A stretch of DNA of 64,000 bases from Dichotomicrobium thermohalophilum (GCF_003550175.1 NZ_QXDF01000001.1:1698501-1762500), one strand, 5' to 3'. Counted from the stretch's first letter, positions 46,830 through 57,160 are shown. The notes: generated from the letters alone by a model not told the origin. Translations and numbers: made by a program.

Positions 46830-48140
46830 TTATTCGGCGCGGCCTTCACGCAGACGCTGGAACCGCGCCAGTCGCTTGGCTAGCTCCGATTCGTAGCCGC
46901 GCTCAGTCGGCCGGTAATAGGTCTCGCGCGCCATGCCTTCGGGAAAGTAGTTCTGCCCGGAGAAGCCCTCGGGCGCATTGTGGTCGTAAGCGTAGCCCTC
47001 GCCGTAGCCTTCCTCCTTCATCAGCCTGGTTGGCGCGTTGAGGATATGGCGCGGCGGCGGCAGGGAGCCGGAGTCCCGCGCGCTGGCCATGGCGGCCTTG
47101 TAAGCCGTGTAGACCGCGTTCGACTTCGGCGCGAGGGCCAGATGCACCGTCACTTGCGCCAGCGCCAATTCGCCCTCTGGGCTGCCCAGGAAGTCATAGG
47201 CATCCTTCGCGGCGATCGCCAGCGAGAGCGCATGCGGCTCGGCGAGCGCGATATCTTCCACCGCCATGCGCACGAGGCGGCGGGCTATGTAGAGCGGGTC
47301 CTCGCCGCCTGTCAGCATCCGTGCGAGCCAATAGAGCGCGGCGTCCGGGTCCGAGCCGCGCACGGACTTGTGCAGCGCGCTGATGAGGTCGTAATGCGCG
47401 TCCCGACTCTTGTCGTAGAGCGGCGCGCGGCGTTGGACCAAATCGGCCAGTCCCTCGATGTCGAGATCGCCGGCCGCCGGATCGTGCGCGGCCATCAGTT
47501 CCTCGAAAAGGTTGATGAGCGCGCGGCCGTCGCCATCGGCCATGTTGATGAGCTGGGCGCGTGCATCGGGCGTGAGCGGCGCGCGGGCGCCCTGCGCTGT
47601 CTCTGCGCGCTGCAGCAGCGTCTCCAGCGCGGACTCGTCCAGCCGGTGGAATCGCAGGACTGTCGCACGCGAAAGGAGCGCGCCGTTCAGCTCGAAGGAC
47701 GGGTTTTCGGTGGTCGCGCCGACAAGCGTGATCGTCCCGTCCTCCATCACGGGCAGAAAGGCGTCCTGCTGCGCGCGGTTGAACCGGTGGATTTCGTCCA
47801 CGAACAGAACGGTGGCGATCCCGTCCTGCCGGCGCTTGCGGGCGCGCTCGAAGGTCTCGCGCAGGCCCTGCACGCCCGAAGTGATGGCGGAGAGCTGCTC
47901 GAACTCGTAGCCCGACACGGAGGCCAGCAAACGCGCGACCGTGGTCTTGCCGGTGCCGGGCGGCCCCCAGAAAATCACAGAGCGCAAGCTGCCACTCTCG
48001 ACCATGCGCGTAAGCGGCGCGCCGTGGGCAAGCAAGTGGTCCTGCCCGGCGACCTCGGCCAGCGTCTTTGGGCGCAGCCGATCGGCTAGCGGGCGCGGCG
48101 CGCTGTCTTCCAGCCCGGCGGCCTCGAACAACGACGCCAT
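46830..48140 (-). CDS. rarA: Replication-associated recombination AAA+ ATPase RarA (MgsA)
   Basis: 436 residues, clamp-loader-like ATPase acting at stalled replication forks. Walker A GPPGTGKTT is at 59-67, Walker B/DEIHRFNRAQQDAFL follows, and the C-terminal tetramerisation and helical domain ends with the family segment GFSGQNYFPEGMARETYYRP. It follows degP by 33 bases on the minus strand. Confidence 0.96.
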   Translation of the reverse strand: MASLFEAAGLEDSAPRPLADRLRPKTLAEVAGQDHLLAHGAPLTRMVESGSLRSVIFWGPPGTGKTTVARLLASVSGYEFEQLSAITSGVQGLRETFERARKRRQDGIATVLFVDEIHRFNRAQQDAFLPVMEDGTITLVGATTENPSFELNGALLSRATVLRFHRLDESALETLLQRAETAQGARAPLTPDARAQLINMADGDGRALINLFEELMAAHDPAAGDLDIEGLADLVQRRAPLYDKSRDAHYDLISALHKSVRGSDPDAALYWLARMLTGGEDPLYIARRLVRMAVEDIALAEPHALSLAIAAKDAYDFLGSPEGELALAQVTVHLALAPKSNAVYTAYKAAMASARDSGSLPPPRHILNAPTRLMKEEGYGEGYAYDHNAPEGFSGQNYFPEGMARETYYRPTERGYESELAKRLARFQRLREGRAE

Positions 48141-48173
48141 AGGCTCTCCTTTGCGATAATCAGTCGGGGCGCG

Positions 48174-49655
48174 CTACGACCAACGAATGGCCGTGCGCAG
48201 AACTTCGCCGTTGCGCTGGATTGCAAGGCGCCATATCCGTGCGCGCGTCTGCACGGCGCGTTCAAGATCCCGCACGCGTTCGATGCGCGCCCCATTGATC
48301 TCGACAATAACATCGCCCGGGCGTAAGCCAACCCGCCGCGCCGGCGAATAGCTCTCGGTTTCGCGGACGACGACGCCGGATGTCTCACGCATCCGCAACT
48401 CCTGGGCGACGGCGGGCGACAGGTTCTCCACCGTCGCGCCCGCGAAAGGATGATCGCCGGTAAGCTTCGTGGTCTTGCGCGGGGGATTCTCGGGCGGCGG
48501 CTGCAGGTCCACCCGCACCGTCCGCCGCGCCCCGTTGCGCCAGATTTCGAACTCTGCGGTCTCTCCCAGCCCCTTTGTGGCGATCCGGTAGCGAAGCGCT
48601 TCGGCGTCCCGGACCTGTTGTCCGTCGATGCGCAGCACCACGTCACCTTCTTCGAGGCCGGCCTCCGCCGCCGGGCTATCGGGCATGATATCGGCGATGA
48701 GCGCGCCGCGCGGCCGCGGGAGGCCGAAGCCCTCCGCCAGCTCCGAGGTAACGGTTTGCAGCGACACGCCGAGCCAGGGCCGGCGCACCCGCCCGCCCTG
48801 AAGCGCGGATTCGACGACGACGCGCACCATGTTCGAGGGGATGGCAAAGCCGATACCCTGCGAACCGCCGCTGCGCGTGAAGATCGCCGTGTTGATGCCG
48901 ACCAGCCGCCCGTCCGTGTCGACAAGCGCGCCACCCGAGTTGCCCGGGTTGATGGCCGCATCGGTCTGGATAAAGAACTGATAGTCCGTGATACCGACCC
49001 GCGTGCGCGCCGTCGCGGAGACGATGCCGCTGGTTACCGTCTGACCGACGCCGAACGGATTGCCGATCGCGAGCACCAGATCACCCACCTCAAGTTGGTC
49101 GGAATCGGCAAAGCGGATATGCGGGAACTCCTCCGCATCGTCATTTTGCAGACGTAGCACCGCCAGGTCTGTCTGCTTGTCCTCAAGGATCACTTCGGCC
49201 TGATATTCGCGGCCGTCAGCGAGCGACACCTTGATATCGATATTGTCGGTGCCGCGGCCGTCGCGCCCGCGGATCACGTGATAGTTGGTGACGACAAGCC
49301 CATCCGCGCTGACAAGCACCCCGGAGCCGAGCGAACGCTGCGCCCGCCGCCGCGGAATGCCGAAGTCGCGCCCGAAGAACCGGCGGAAGAAAGGGTCGTC
49401 AAACAGCGGGGAGCGCTGCACGCGCCGGCGCTGGCGCACATAGATGTTGACGACGGCCGGCTGAGCTTTCTTTACGGCCGGCGCGAAGGAGAGGCGAATC
49501 TGCTCGCGATCCTGTGGAACCTGACGCTCGAGCAGCGCCTTGCGCGGATCGGTACGCTGACTTTGGGCGCTGTCCGGCGCGGCGAAATAAACGCCCGCGG
49601 CGGAGGTAAAGGCGACGATCACAGCGACCGCCGCAAGGCGAACCGCTCGAGACAT
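48174..49655 (-). CDS. degP: DegP/DegQ-type periplasmic serine protease (Do family)
   Basis: 493-residue HtrA protease and chaperone for misfolded envelope proteins. It has an N-terminal signal or anchor (about 5-25), a trypsin-like domain with catalytic H126 (TNYHVI), D163 (QTDLAVL) and S240 (NPGNSGGAL), and two PDZ domains, the second around GLRPGDVIVEINGARIE. A ribosome binding site (AGGGAG) precedes ATG 49655. It sits 44 bases downstream of rplQ, so it may be partly read from the ribosomal superoperon as well as from its own promoter. Confidence 0.94.
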   Translation of the reverse strand: MSRAVRLAAVAVIVAFTSAAGVYFAAPDSAQSQRTDPRKALLERQVPQDREQIRLSFAPAVKKAQPAVVNIYVRQRRRVQRSPLFDDPFFRRFFGRDFGIPRRRAQRSLGSGVLVSADGLVVTNYHVIRGRDGRGTDNIDIKVSLADGREYQAEVILEDKQTDLAVLRLQNDDAEEFPHIRFADSDQLEVGDLVLAIGNPFGVGQTVTSGIVSATARTRVGITDYQFFIQTDAAINPGNSGGALVDTDGRLVGINTAIFTRSGGSQGIGFAIPSNMVRVVVESALQGGRVRRPWLGVSLQTVTSELAEGFGLPRPRGALIADIMPDSPAAEAGLEEGDVVLRIDGQQVRDAEALRYRIATKGLGETAEFEIWRNGARRTVRVDLQPPPENPPRKTTKLTGDHPFAGATVENLSPAVAQELRMRETSGVVVRETESYSPARRVGLRPGDVIVEINGARIERVRDLERAVQTRARIWRLAIQRNGEVLRTAIRWS

Positions 49656-49699
49656 CCACCTGATCTCCCTGGTGCGCGCGGCACCGCCCCCGGCAAACG

Positions 49700-50134
49700 T
49701 TAGGCCAGCGCCTGTTCGGCCGGTTCTTCTGCCGCCTGTTCCTGCGTCGGACCGGAGTCCTGGCCGCGGGCCTCCGGATCGCGGTCGACAAGTTCGATGA
49801 CGGCCATAGGCGCGCCATCGCCGTGGCGGAAGCCCGCCTTGAGCACACGGGTGTAGCCCCCGTTGCGCTCGGCATAGCGCGGCCCCAGCACGTCAAACAG
49901 CTTCTTGACCATCGCCTCGTCGTTCATCCGCGCTGCGGCGAGACGGCGGGCATGCAAATCGCCGCGCTTGCCCAGCGTGATGAGCTTGTCGACCACCGGG
50001 CGCAGTTCCTTCGCCTTCGGCAGCGTCGTGATGATCTGCTCATGCTTGATGAGCGCATCGGCCATGTTGCGGAACATGGCGCGGCGATGGCTCGCGGTCC
50101 GGTTCAGCTTGCGGCCGGAATTACGATGGCGCAT
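49700..50134 (-). CDS. rplQ: 50S ribosomal protein L17
   Basis: 144 residues. The N-terminal core [20 protein letters not shown] and [13 protein letters not shown] are universal L17 segments; [20 protein letters not shown] ends the fold. A C-terminal acidic Gln/Glu/Ala tail of about 25 residues extends beyond the E. coli protein, as in other alphaproteobacteria. It is the last gene of the superoperon, 45 bases after rpoA. Confidence 0.98.
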   Translation of the reverse strand: MRHRNSGRKLNRTASHRRAMFRNMADALIKHEQIITTLPKAKELRPVVDKLITLGKRGDLHARRLAAARMNDEAMVKKLFDVLGPRYAERNGGYTRVLKAGFRHGDGAPMAVIELVDRDPEARGQDSGPTQEQAAEEPAEQALA

Positions 50135-50179
50135 CTCGCGTCTCCCTCACTGGGCAGGCGTGCACGGGGCACGCCGTCG

Positions 50180-51202
50180 TCAATACTGATCCTCGTAGCG
50201 CTTGGCCAGTTCCTCGATGTTTTCCGGCGGCCAGTTCGGCACGTCCATGCCCAGGTGCAGTCCCATCGAGGCGAGCACTTCCTTGATCTCGTTGAGCGAC
50301 TTCCGGCCGAAGTTCGGCGTGCGAAGCATCTCCGCCTCGCTCTTCTGGATCAAGTCGCCAATATAGACGATGTTGTCGTTCTTCAGGCAGTTGGCCGAGC
50401 GCACGGAGAGCTCCAGCTCGTCGACCTTCTTCAGAAGTGCCGGGTTGAACTCCAGTTCCGGCACGGCTTCCTCGGCCGCCGGGCGCTCGGGCTCCGCAAA
50501 GTTGACGAACACGTTCAGCTGGTCTTGCAGGATGCGTGCTGCGTAAGCGACCGCATCGTCCGGCGCGACCGAGCCGTCTGTCTCGATCTCCATGGTCAGC
50601 TTGTCATAGTTCAGGATCTGACCTTCACGGGTGTTCTCCACCTTGTAGGAGACCTTCTTGACCGGGCTGTAGAGGCTGTCGACCGGGATCAGGCCAATGG
50701 GCGCATCTTCAGGACGGTTGCGCTCGGCTGGCTCATAACCCTTGCCAAGCCCGGCGGTGAACTCCATGCGGATCGAGGCGCCCTCGTCCAGAGTACAAAG
50801 CACCTGGTCCGGGTTGAGGATCTCGACATCCGCACCGGTCTCAATATCGCCAGCGGTGGCCACGCCGGGCCCTTCCTTTCGAAGGACCATGCGTTTGGTG
50901 CCCTCAGAATGGATCCGCAGCGCGATCTCCTTGATGTTCAGGACGACGTCCGTCACATCCTCGCGCACCCCCGGGATCGACGAGAACTCGTGCAGCACGC
51001 CGTCGATATGGACGCTGGTGATGGCCGCGCCCTGCAGCGACGACAACAGCACCCGGCGCAACGCGTTGCCCAGCGTCAGACCGAAACCACGCTCCAGCGG
51101 CTCGGCCACGATCGTTCCGATCCGCCGCGAGTCGCGCCCAAGTTTGACGTCGAGCTTTTTTGGCTTGATCAGGTCCTGCCAATTCTTCTGAATAACTTGC
51201 AT
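50180..51202 (-). CDS. rpoA: RNA polymerase alpha subunit
   Basis: 340 residues. The N-terminal assembly domain begins [17 protein letters not shown], with [20 protein letters not shown]. An Ala/Glu/Pro linker near residue 240 leads to the C-terminal promoter-UP-element and activator-binding domain ([33 protein letters not shown]). The start is ATG 51202; the open frame extends 19 codons further without similarity. It lies between rpsK and rplQ as usual. Confidence 0.98.
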   Translation of the reverse strand: MQVIQKNWQDLIKPKKLDVKLGRDSRRIGTIVAEPLERGFGLTLGNALRRVLLSSLQGAAITSVHIDGVLHEFSSIPGVREDVTDVVLNIKEIALRIHSEGTKRMVLRKEGPGVATAGDIETGADVEILNPDQVLCTLDEGASIRMEFTAGLGKGYEPAERNRPEDAPIGLIPVDSLYSPVKKVSYKVENTREGQILNYDKLTMEIETDGSVAPDDAVAYAARILQDQLNVFVNFAEPERPAAEEAVPELEFNPALLKKVDELELSVRSANCLKNDNIVYIGDLIQKSEAEMLRTPNFGRKSLNEIKEVLASMGLHLGMDVPNWPPENIEELAKRYEDQY

Positions 51203-51289
51203 TCGTACACGCTCCTGTTCATTCGGGCGCAAGGATAAGCGTTGCAGCGCTGCGGTCATCGCGCGCCGCGTCGATTGTCAGCGCGCGCC

Positions 51290-51679
51290 TTAGACGCGGC
51301 GGCGCTTCGGCGGCCGGCAGCCGTTGTGCGGGATCGGCGTCACGTCGCGGATCGAGGTGATCTGGAAGCCGCAGGCCTGCAACGCCCGCAGGGCCGACTC
51401 ACGGCCGGAACCCGGACCGCGCACCTCGACGTCGATGGTCTTCATCCCGTGCTCAAGTGCTTTCTTGCCCGCGTCCTCCGCGGCCATCTGCGCCGCGAAG
51501 GGCGTCGACTTGCGAGAGCCCTTGAAACCCATGCCGCCAGCCGAGGCCCAGGACACCGCGTTGCCTTGTGCATCCGTGATCGTGATCATCGTGTTGTTGA
51601 ACGTCGCATTTACATGCGCGACGCCCGAAGTGATGTTCTTCTTTTCCCGGCGGCGAACCCGCGCCCGTTCCTTAGCCAT
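51290..51679 (-). CDS. rpsK: 30S ribosomal protein S11
   Basis: 129 residues of the universal S11 family. [18 protein letters not shown] and [20 protein letters not shown] are diagnostic, with the basic C terminus [15 protein letters not shown]11 lies on the platform and contacts the 3' end of 16S rRNA near the Shine-Dalgarno helix. It sits between rpsM and rpoA; rpsD, often next in other phyla, is absent here as in related proteobacteria. Confidence 0.98.
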   Translation of the reverse strand: MAKERARVRRREKKNITSGVAHVNATFNNTMITITDAQGNAVSWASAGGMGFKGSRKSTPFAAQMAAEDAGKKALEHGMKTIDVEVRGPGSGRESALRALQACGFQITSIRDVTPIPHNGCRPPKRRRV

Positions 51680-51751
51680 CGTCTCGTTTCACCTTTCGTG
51701 ACGCCAATCCCAACGCCGGAGCCCCCGCGAAGGCGCGCCGGCCATGTCGAA

Positions 51752-52120
51752 TTATTTTTTCTTGCCCGCAATCGGCTTGGCCGGGCCCTTGCGGGTGCGC
51801 GCATTGGTATGCGTGCGCTGCCCCCGCACCGGCAGGCCGCGGCGGTGTCGCAGACCGCGATAGCAGCCCAGATCCATCAACCGCTTGACGTTCATTGCCA
51901 CATCCCGGCGCAGATCGCCCTCGACCGTATAGTCCCGGTCAATGATCTCGCGGATCGTGATGATGTCCGAGTCCGCCAGTTCGTTCACGCGCCGTTCGGG
52001 CGGCACGTTGGCCTTCTCGCAAATCTCCTTCGCAAAATGCGGACCAATGCCGTGAATGTAACGCAGCGCCACATCGACGCGCTTGTTGGTCGGAATATTA
52101 ACGCCGGCAATACGAGCCAC
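51752..52120 (-). CDS. rpsM: 30S ribosomal protein S13
   Basis: 122 residues. It begins [19 protein letters not shown], has the helix-two-turn-helix [12 protein letters not shown] and the conserved [20 protein letters not shown] tail that reaches tRNA in the P site. It forms intersubunit bridges with 23S rRNA and L5. AAGGAGAG precedes the ATG. The 236-base gap to adk upstream contains a GC-rich hairpin close to its start. Confidence 0.98.
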   Translation of the reverse strand: MARIAGVNIPTNKRVDVALRYIHGIGPHFAKEICEKANVPPERRVNELADSDIITIREIIDRDYTVEGDLRRDVAMNVKRLMDLGCYRGLRHRRGLPVRGQRTHTNARTRKGPAKPIAGKKK

Positions 52121-52145
52121 GTTGCGCTCTCCTTAATCGCAATTC

Positions 52146-52161
52146 AGGCCCTTGCGGGCCT
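52146..52161 (-). promoter_or_regulatory. Hairpin in the rpsM leader
   Basis: A 6-bp perfect stem with a 4-base loop, AGGCCC-GCAA-GGGCCT on the coding (minus) strand, ending 25 bases before the rpsM start codon just ahead of its ribosome binding site. It lies in the 236-base adk-rpsM gap. It might modulate rpsM translation or processing of the long transcript; nothing more can be said from one sequence. Confidence 0.35.
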
Positions 52162-52356
52162 TCTGTGTTCCTGTTTGTTTTGAGCAGGTACGAAATGCCG
52201 CCAGTTGAGGGCTCGACAAGACGCGCGACCCTCGCGGGCCTGTGCACAACGGCAACGGTCAATTCCTTGCGCGGGGTATCTACCGGAAAGACGATAGCGC
52301 CGTCAAGTCGCGCCGCGCCCTCACGCTTGCACATATACGCAAGATGTGTGCCGGCC

Positions 52357-52998
52357 TCAAGACATCGCCTGTTCCAGCGCCTTCGTCACCTCCTCGATGG
52401 GCTGTTCACCGTCAATGACGCGAACCTTGCCCTGCTCCTTGTAGTAGTCGACCAGCGGCTTGGTCTGCTCGTGATACACCGCCAGCCGGTTGCGGACCGT
52501 ATCAGGGTTGTCGTCGGGCCGGCGGATGAATTCCGTGCTCCCGCACTTGTCGCAAACGCCTTCTTTCTCGGGCTGCTTGAACTTGTCGTGGTAGCCTTCG
52601 CCGCACTGGGCGCAGGTGTAGCGCCCGGCAATGCGCTCGACCAGAACGTCGTCATTGACCTCGACAACCAGCACGCGGTCTATGTTGCGGTCGCGCTGGT
52701 CCAGCATCTGGTCGAGCACCTCGGCCTGGTGCACGTTGCGCGGAAAGCCGTCGAGGATGAAGCCCTTGTCACCCAGCTTCTCGATCTGGTCCGTAACGAT
52801 CTCGACGACGAGGTCATCCGGCACCAACTCACCGGCTTCCATGTAGGATTTCGCCTTCTTGCCGATTTCGGTGCCCTCACTGACGGCGGCGCGCAGCATG
52901 TCGCCAGAGGAGAGCTGCTTCATGTTGTGCCGCTCTTCGAGGATCTTGGCCTGCGTGCCCTTGCCCGAACCCGGCGGTCCAATCAGGATGATATTCAT
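52357..52998 (-). CDS. adk: Adenylate kinase
   Basis: Interconverts AMP and ATP with 2 ADP. It has 213 residues, the long form with a LID domain. P-loop GPPGSGKGT is at 7-15, AMP-binding LSSGDMLRAAV follows, and FILDGFPRN is the Walker B region. The LID carries a four-cysteine zinc site (CAQC and CDKC), often seen in Gram-positive and alphaproteobacterial enzymes and missing in E. coli. The ATG overlaps the secY stop (ATGA), the usual secY-adk coupling. Confidence 0.97.
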   Translation of the reverse strand: MNIILIGPPGSGKGTQAKILEERHNMKQLSSGDMLRAAVSEGTEIGKKAKSYMEAGELVPDDLVVEIVTDQIEKLGDKGFILDGFPRNVHQAEVLDQMLDQRDRNIDRVLVVEVNDDVLVERIAGRYTCAQCGEGYHDKFKQPEKEGVCDKCGSTEFIRRPDDNPDTVRNRLAVYHEQTKPLVDYYKEQGKVRVIDGEQPIEEVTKALEQAMS

Positions 52999-54332
52999 CT
53001 CGTTCGCCTTGCTCCCCTCAGCTTGGACTTCTTGATGAGCCCTTCGTATTGGTGCGCCAGCAAGTGGCTCTGCACCTGGGCGACAGTGTCCATCGTCACG
53101 CTGACGACGATCAGCAGCGATGTGCCGCCAAAGTAGAAGGGCACGGCGGCCTGGGAGACCAGAATTTCGGGCAGCAGACAGACCAGCGCCAGATAGCCCG
53201 CACCCACCACGGTGATCCGCGTGAGCACATAGTCGATGTATTCCGCCGTCCGCTCGCCCGGCCGAATGCCGGGGATGAAGCCGCCATATTTCTTCAGGTT
53301 GTCTGCCGTTTCCTGCGGATTGAACACCAACGCGGTGTAGAAGAACGCAAAGAACACGATACCAGCGATATACAGCGTCAGGTAGAGCGGCTGCCCTCGC
53401 CCCAGAAGCGCGGTGATCTGGTTCAGCCAGTCCGGTCCCTGCCCCGCCGAGAAGTTCGCCACGGTAATCGGGAGCAGCAGCAGCGAGGACGCGAAGATCG
53501 GCGGAATGACGCCAGCGGTGTTCAACTTCAACGGCAGATGCGAGCTTTCGCCCTGGAACATCCGGTTGCCGACCTGGCGCTTCGGATACTGGATCAGCAG
53601 CCGGCGCTGGGCGCGCTCCATGAAGACGATGAACGCGATCACGGCGATGGCCATGACGAACAGGCCCACGATCACGAAGGTGGAGAGCGCGCCCTGGCGT
53701 CCGAGTTCAAGCGTTCCCGCCAACGCACCTGGTAACTCGGCCACGATGCCCGCGAAGATGATCAGCGAAATACCGTTACCGACACCGCGCGCGGTAATCT
53801 GCTCGCCCAGCCACATCAGGAACATCGTCCCGCCGACAAGCGTGATGACAGTCGTCGCGCGGAAGAACAGGCCGGGGTCCATCACCACGTTGCCCGCACC
53901 TTCGAGGCCCACCGCGATGCCGTAGCCCTGCAGTGCGGCCAGCACGGCCGTACCGTAGCGGGTGTATTGGTTGATCTGTTTGCGGCCCTGCTCGCCTTCC
54001 TTCTTGAGCTGCTCAAGATGGGGCGAGACGGCCGTCAGCAACTGCATGATGATCGCCGCCGAGATATAGGGCATGACGTTCAGCGCGAAGATCGCCATGC
54101 GCCCGACGGCTCCGCCGGCGAACATGTTGAACATGCCCAGGATACCGGAAGCGTTCTGGTCAATGAACTGAGCCAGCGCGTCGGGGTTGATGCCCGGCAG
54201 CGGAATGTAGGTCCCGAGCCGGTAGATCAGCAGCGCGCCCAGCGTGAACCAGATACGCTTTTTCAGCTCGGTCGCCTTGGCGAAGGCGGCGAAGTTGATG
54301 TTGGAGGCCAGTTGCTCGGCCGCTGATACCAT
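52995..54332 (-). CDS. secY: Preprotein translocase channel subunit SecY
   Basis: Central pore of the Sec translocon, 445 residues with ten membrane helices. Conserved segments include YIPLPGIN (helix 1/plug region), MPYISAAIIMQLL, GVGNGISLIIFAGI and the cytoplasmic loop NPQETADNLKKYGGFIPGIRPG used for SecA and ribosome binding. ATG 54332 has GGAG 10 bases upstream and gives the usual N terminus. It follows rplO, and adk overlaps its stop. Confidence 0.97.
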   Translation of the reverse strand: MVSAAEQLASNINFAAFAKATELKKRIWFTLGALLIYRLGTYIPLPGINPDALAQFIDQNASGILGMFNMFAGGAVGRMAIFALNVMPYISAAIIMQLLTAVSPHLEQLKKEGEQGRKQINQYTRYGTAVLAALQGYGIAVGLEGAGNVVMDPGLFFRATTVITLVGGTMFLMWLGEQITARGVGNGISLIIFAGIVAELPGALAGTLELGRQGALSTFVIVGLFVMAIAVIAFIVFMERAQRRLLIQYPKRQVGNRMFQGESSHLPLKLNTAGVIPPIFASSLLLLPITVANFSAGQGPDWLNQITALLGRGQPLYLTLYIAGIVFFAFFYTALVFNPQETADNLKKYGGFIPGIRPGERTAEYIDYVLTRITVVGAGYLALVCLLPEILVSQAAVPFYFGGTSLLIVVSVTMDTVAQVQSHLLAHQYEGLIKKSKLRGARRTR

Positions 54333-54413
54333 TTCGACTCGCTCCAATGGACGGCGCGCCGCGCGTGCGGCCCGCCCCGGATGTGTTCCTCGCGCCGTGC
54401 CGCGCAGACCGGC

Positions 54414-54899
54414 TTACGAGGACTCGTCCGCCTGTTTCTGCTTGCCGGTCACGGTGACCGAGCCGCCCGCAGCCTCGACCGCCTTGACGGCCGGCGCGGA
54501 GGCGCCCGCGACCTCGAAATTCACCTTCGCCTTCAGTTCGCCGTCACCCAGCAGGCGCACACCGTCTCGCACGCGGGTAACGATACCCGCCTTTTGCAGC
54601 GCCGCGGAATCCACGGTCGCGCTCGCATCGAGCTTGCCTGCGTCGATCGCCTCCTGGACACGGCCAAGATTAACCTCAGCATAGCGCAGCCGGAAGGGCT
54701 TGTTGAAGCCGCGCTTGGGCAGGCGCATGTGAATTGGGTTCTGGCCGCCCTCGAAACCGTTGATGGCGACGCCGGTACGGGACTTCTGGCCCTTCACGCC
54801 GCGCCCGGCGGTCTTGCCCTTGCCCGAGCCGATGCCGCGGCCAACGCGCACCCGTTTCTTCAGCGCGCCCGGCTTGTCTCTCAGTTCATTGAGCCGCAT
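54414..54899 (-). CDS. rplO: 50S ribosomal protein L15
   Basis: 161 residues. The glycine-rich N-terminal extension [24 protein letters not shown] and [20 protein letters not shown] are diagnostic; the C-terminal globular part has [19 protein letters not shown]. Its long arm threads into 23S rRNA. A short Lys/Gln/Asp tail follows. It lies 31 bases after rpmD, followed by secY. Confidence 0.98.
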   Translation of the reverse strand: MRLNELRDKPGALKKRVRVGRGIGSGKGKTAGRGVKGQKSRTGVAINGFEGGQNPIHMRLPKRGFNKPFRLRYAEVNLGRVQEAIDAGKLDASATVDSAALQKAGIVTRVRDGVRLLGDGELKAKVNFEVAGASAPAVKAVEAAGGSVTVTGKQKQADESS

Positions 54900-54930
54900 A
54901 GCTTAAACACCCTTTCGAAAAGCGCCGGCC

Positions 54931-55149
54931 TCAGCTTTCATCGACGACACGAACGAGATGCGGGATCTTGGCGATCATACCGCGCACCTGCGGCGTGTCC
55001 TTGAGCGTGCGGCGACGATGCATCTTGTTGAGCCCGAGGCCGATGAGCGTCTCGCGCTGCACCTTCGGCTTGCGGTTGGCGCTGCGGACTTGCTCAACCG
55101 TGACCGTACCGGTCGCGCCGTCTTGCTTCTTGCTCTTCTTTTCCGCCAT
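54931..55149 (-). CDS. rpmD: 50S ribosomal protein L30
   Basis: 72 residues. The L30 core is [20 protein letters not shown] and [21 protein letters not shown] lysine-rich extension of about 14 residues ([14 protein letters not shown]) precedes the core found in the 58-residue E. coli protein. It lies between rpsE and rplO. Confidence 0.97.
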   Translation of the reverse strand: MAEKKSKKQDGATGTVTVEQVRSANRKPKVQRETLIGLGLNKMHRRRTLKDTPQVRGMIAKIPHLVRVVDES

Positions 55150-55180
55150 CGGTTCTCTCCGATCTCACTTTGCGCCCGGA

Positions 55181-55744
55181 TCACGCCTCGCCGGCGGCCG
55201 CTGCCTTCTCGCCAGAGGCATCGCGCCGGCGCGCCACGATCTCGCTGACCTTCTTCCCGCGCCGCGCCGCAACCATGCGGGGGCTGTTCTCCTGCTGCAG
55301 CGCGTCGAAGGTCGCCAGGATCATGTTGTAGGGGTTCGAGGTTCCCAGGGACTTGGCGACTACATCCTGGATGCCCAGCGTCTCGAACACTGCGCGCATC
55401 GGGCCGCCGGCGATGATGCCTGTACCCGCCGGTGCAGCGCGGAGCAGCACGCGGCCCGCGCCATGGCGCCCGGAAACATCGTGATGCAGCGTCCGGCCTT
55501 CGCGCAGCGGCACCTTGATCAGGCCGCGCTTGGCCGACTCCGTCGCCTTGCGGATGGCCTCGGGCACCTCCTTGGCCTTGCCATGACCGAAGCCGACTCG
55601 GCCCTTCTGGTCGCCCACCACGACAAGTGCGGCGAAGCCAAAGCGCCGGCCGCCTTTTACCACCTTCGCCACTCGGTTAATGGCGACGAGCTTGTCGACA
55701 AATTCACTGTCGCGTTCTTCGCGTTCGCGCGGTCCTCGTGCCAA
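55181..55744 (-). CDS. rpsE: 30S ribosomal protein S5
   Basis: 187 residues with the S5 double-stranded RNA-binding domain: [40 protein letters not shown] and the C-terminal fold with [20 protein letters not shown]5 acts in decoding fidelity and is where spectinomycin-resistance changes occur. The N and C termini are charged and variable. It follows rplR by 51 bases. Confidence 0.98.
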   Translation of the reverse strand: MARGPREREERDSEFVDKLVAINRVAKVVKGGRRFGFAALVVVGDQKGRVGFGHGKAKEVPEAIRKATESAKRGLIKVPLREGRTLHHDVSGRHGAGRVLLRAAPAGTGIIAGGPMRAVFETLGIQDVVAKSLGTSNPYNMILATFDALQQENSPRMVAARRGKKVSEIVARRRDASGEKAAAAGEA

Positions 55745-55795
55745 CGGTCAAACCCCTTTTCTCGTCTCTTCGGCTCCGTGGAGCCCATTCAATCC

Positions 55796-56158
55796 CTAGA
55801 AATTCAGGCCGCCTTCGCGCGCCGCGTCGGCCAGCGCCTTGACGCGCCCATGAAACAGATAACCGCCGCGATCGAAGAAGACATCGACCACACCGGCGTC
55901 CTTCGCACGCTCGGCCAGCAGCTTGCCAACCGCTGCGGCTGCTTCGACATTGCCGCCCTTGTCGATTTGTCCACGCACAGCCGGATCGAGACTCGACGCG
56001 GCCACCAGCGTGTGGCCCTTCGTGTCGTCGATGACCTGCGCGTAGATGTGCTTCGACGAACGGAACACCGACAGGCGCGGGCGTCCCGAAGCGCGCTTCC
56101 GGAGCGCGCGGCGTACGCGCATTTTGCGCCGGTTGAACCTGGAAATCGGACCCGCCAT
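55796..56158 (-). CDS. rplR: 50S ribosomal protein L18
   Basis: 120 residues. The basic N terminus [20 protein letters not shown] and [20 protein letters not shown] are typical, as is the C-terminal [25 protein letters not shown]18 binds 5S rRNA together with L5, whose gene lies in the same operon. It follows rplF by 15 bases. Confidence 0.98.
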   Translation of the reverse strand: MAGPISRFNRRKMRVRRALRKRASGRPRLSVFRSSKHIYAQVIDDTKGHTLVAASSLDPAVRGQIDKGGNVEAAAAVGKLLAERAKDAGVVDVFFDRGGYLFHGRVKALADAAREGGLNF

Positions 56159-56173
56159 GACCGCGACCCTTCC

Positions 56174-56707
56174 TTACTTCTTCTTGCCTTCTTTGCGGAT
56201 GATGCGCTCTTCGGCGTACTTGATGCCCTTGCCCTTGTAAGGCTCTGGCGGACGCAGACCGCGCAACTCCGCAGCGAACTGGCCGACGCGCTGCTTCTCG
56301 ATGCCCGAGATTTCGATTTCTGTCGGCTTCGGACACTTTACTTCCAGCCCTTCCGGCACCTCGCGGATCACGTCATGGCTGAGGCCGAGCTGCAGCTGGA
56401 TGCTCTTGCCAGTCATCTGCGCGCGATAGCCGACGCCGTTGATCTCGAGCTTTCGTGTGAAGCCCTCGGTCACGCCGGTGACCAGGTTGTTCACGATCGT
56501 CCGGGACATGCCCCACATCGAGCGCGCACGCTTGCTCTCGTTGCGCGGCTGCACTTCGATCTGGCCGTCTTCAAGCTTGACCAGCACGTCCTCGACCAGG
56601 GTTGCCGCCAGTTCGCCTTTCGGTCCCTTCACCGAAACGTGCTGACCGTCAATCGTCGCCGTCACATTGTCCGGCACCGGAATTGGTCTCTTGCCAATGC
56701 GTGACAT
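56174..56707 (-). CDS. rplF: 50S ribosomal protein L6
   Basis: 177 residues in two repeated domains: [19 protein letters not shown] opens the first, and [20 protein letters not shown] followed by [20 protein letters not shown] closes the second. L6 lies near the sarcin-ricin loop and factor-binding site. It sits between rpsH (39-base gap) and rplR (15-base gap). Confidence 0.98.
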   Translation of the reverse strand: MSRIGKRPIPVPDNVTATIDGQHVSVKGPKGELAATLVEDVLVKLEDGQIEVQPRNESKRARSMWGMSRTIVNNLVTGVTEGFTRKLEINGVGYRAQMTGKSIQLQLGLSHDVIREVPEGLEVKCPKPTEIEISGIEKQRVGQFAAELRGLRPPEPYKGKGIKYAEERIIRKEGKKK

Positions 56708-56746
56708 TTGTCCCGCTCCCTTATCTGCGCGCTGCCCGGTCGCGCC

Positions 56747-57145
56747 CTAGAAGATGTTGCACAGCACCTCGCCGCCGACATTCTCCTGGCGCGCGCGGCT
56801 GTCGGACATGACGCCCTTCGGCGTCGACAGGATCGACACGCCCAGCCCGTTGCGCACCGTCGGCAAATCCTTCACCGAGGAGTAGACCCGCCGGCCCGGC
56901 TTGGACACGCGCTTGATTTCGCGGATCACGGGCTGGCCGTCGAAATATTTGAGCTCGATCTCGATTTCCGATTTGCCGCCGCCGAAATCCACCCGCGCGA
57001 AACCGCGGATATAACCTTCTTCGGCCAGCACTTCCAGCACGCGCTCGCGCAGTTTTGATGCCGGGGTCGAAACCTTGTTCCGCTTGCGCATCTGCGCGTT
57101 GCGGATGCGTGTCAGCATGTCACCAAGCGGGTCGTTCATTGCCAT
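56747..57145 (-). CDS. rpsH: 30S ribosomal protein S8
   Basis: 132 residues. It begins [20 protein letters not shown] and ends with the S8 signature [20 protein letters not shown] plus a short hydrophobic end. S8 binds helix 21 of 16S rRNA; in E. coli it is the translational repressor of the spc operon. No equivalent repressor site was sought in detail here. It follows rpsN by 15 bases. Confidence 0.98.
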   Translation of the reverse strand: MAMNDPLGDMLTRIRNAQMRKRNKVSTPASKLRERVLEVLAEEGYIRGFARVDFGGGKSEIEIELKYFDGQPVIREIKRVSKPGRRVYSSVKDLPTVRNGLGVSILSTPKGVMSDSRARQENVGGEVLCNIF

Positions 57146-57160
57146 CGCCGTTCTTGTCCT

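Noticed and set aside
54968-56704. Plus-strand open frame of 578 codons across rpmD, rpsE, rplR and rplF
   Set aside because: It lies wholly opposite conserved ribosomal protein genes; an artefact of high GC content.
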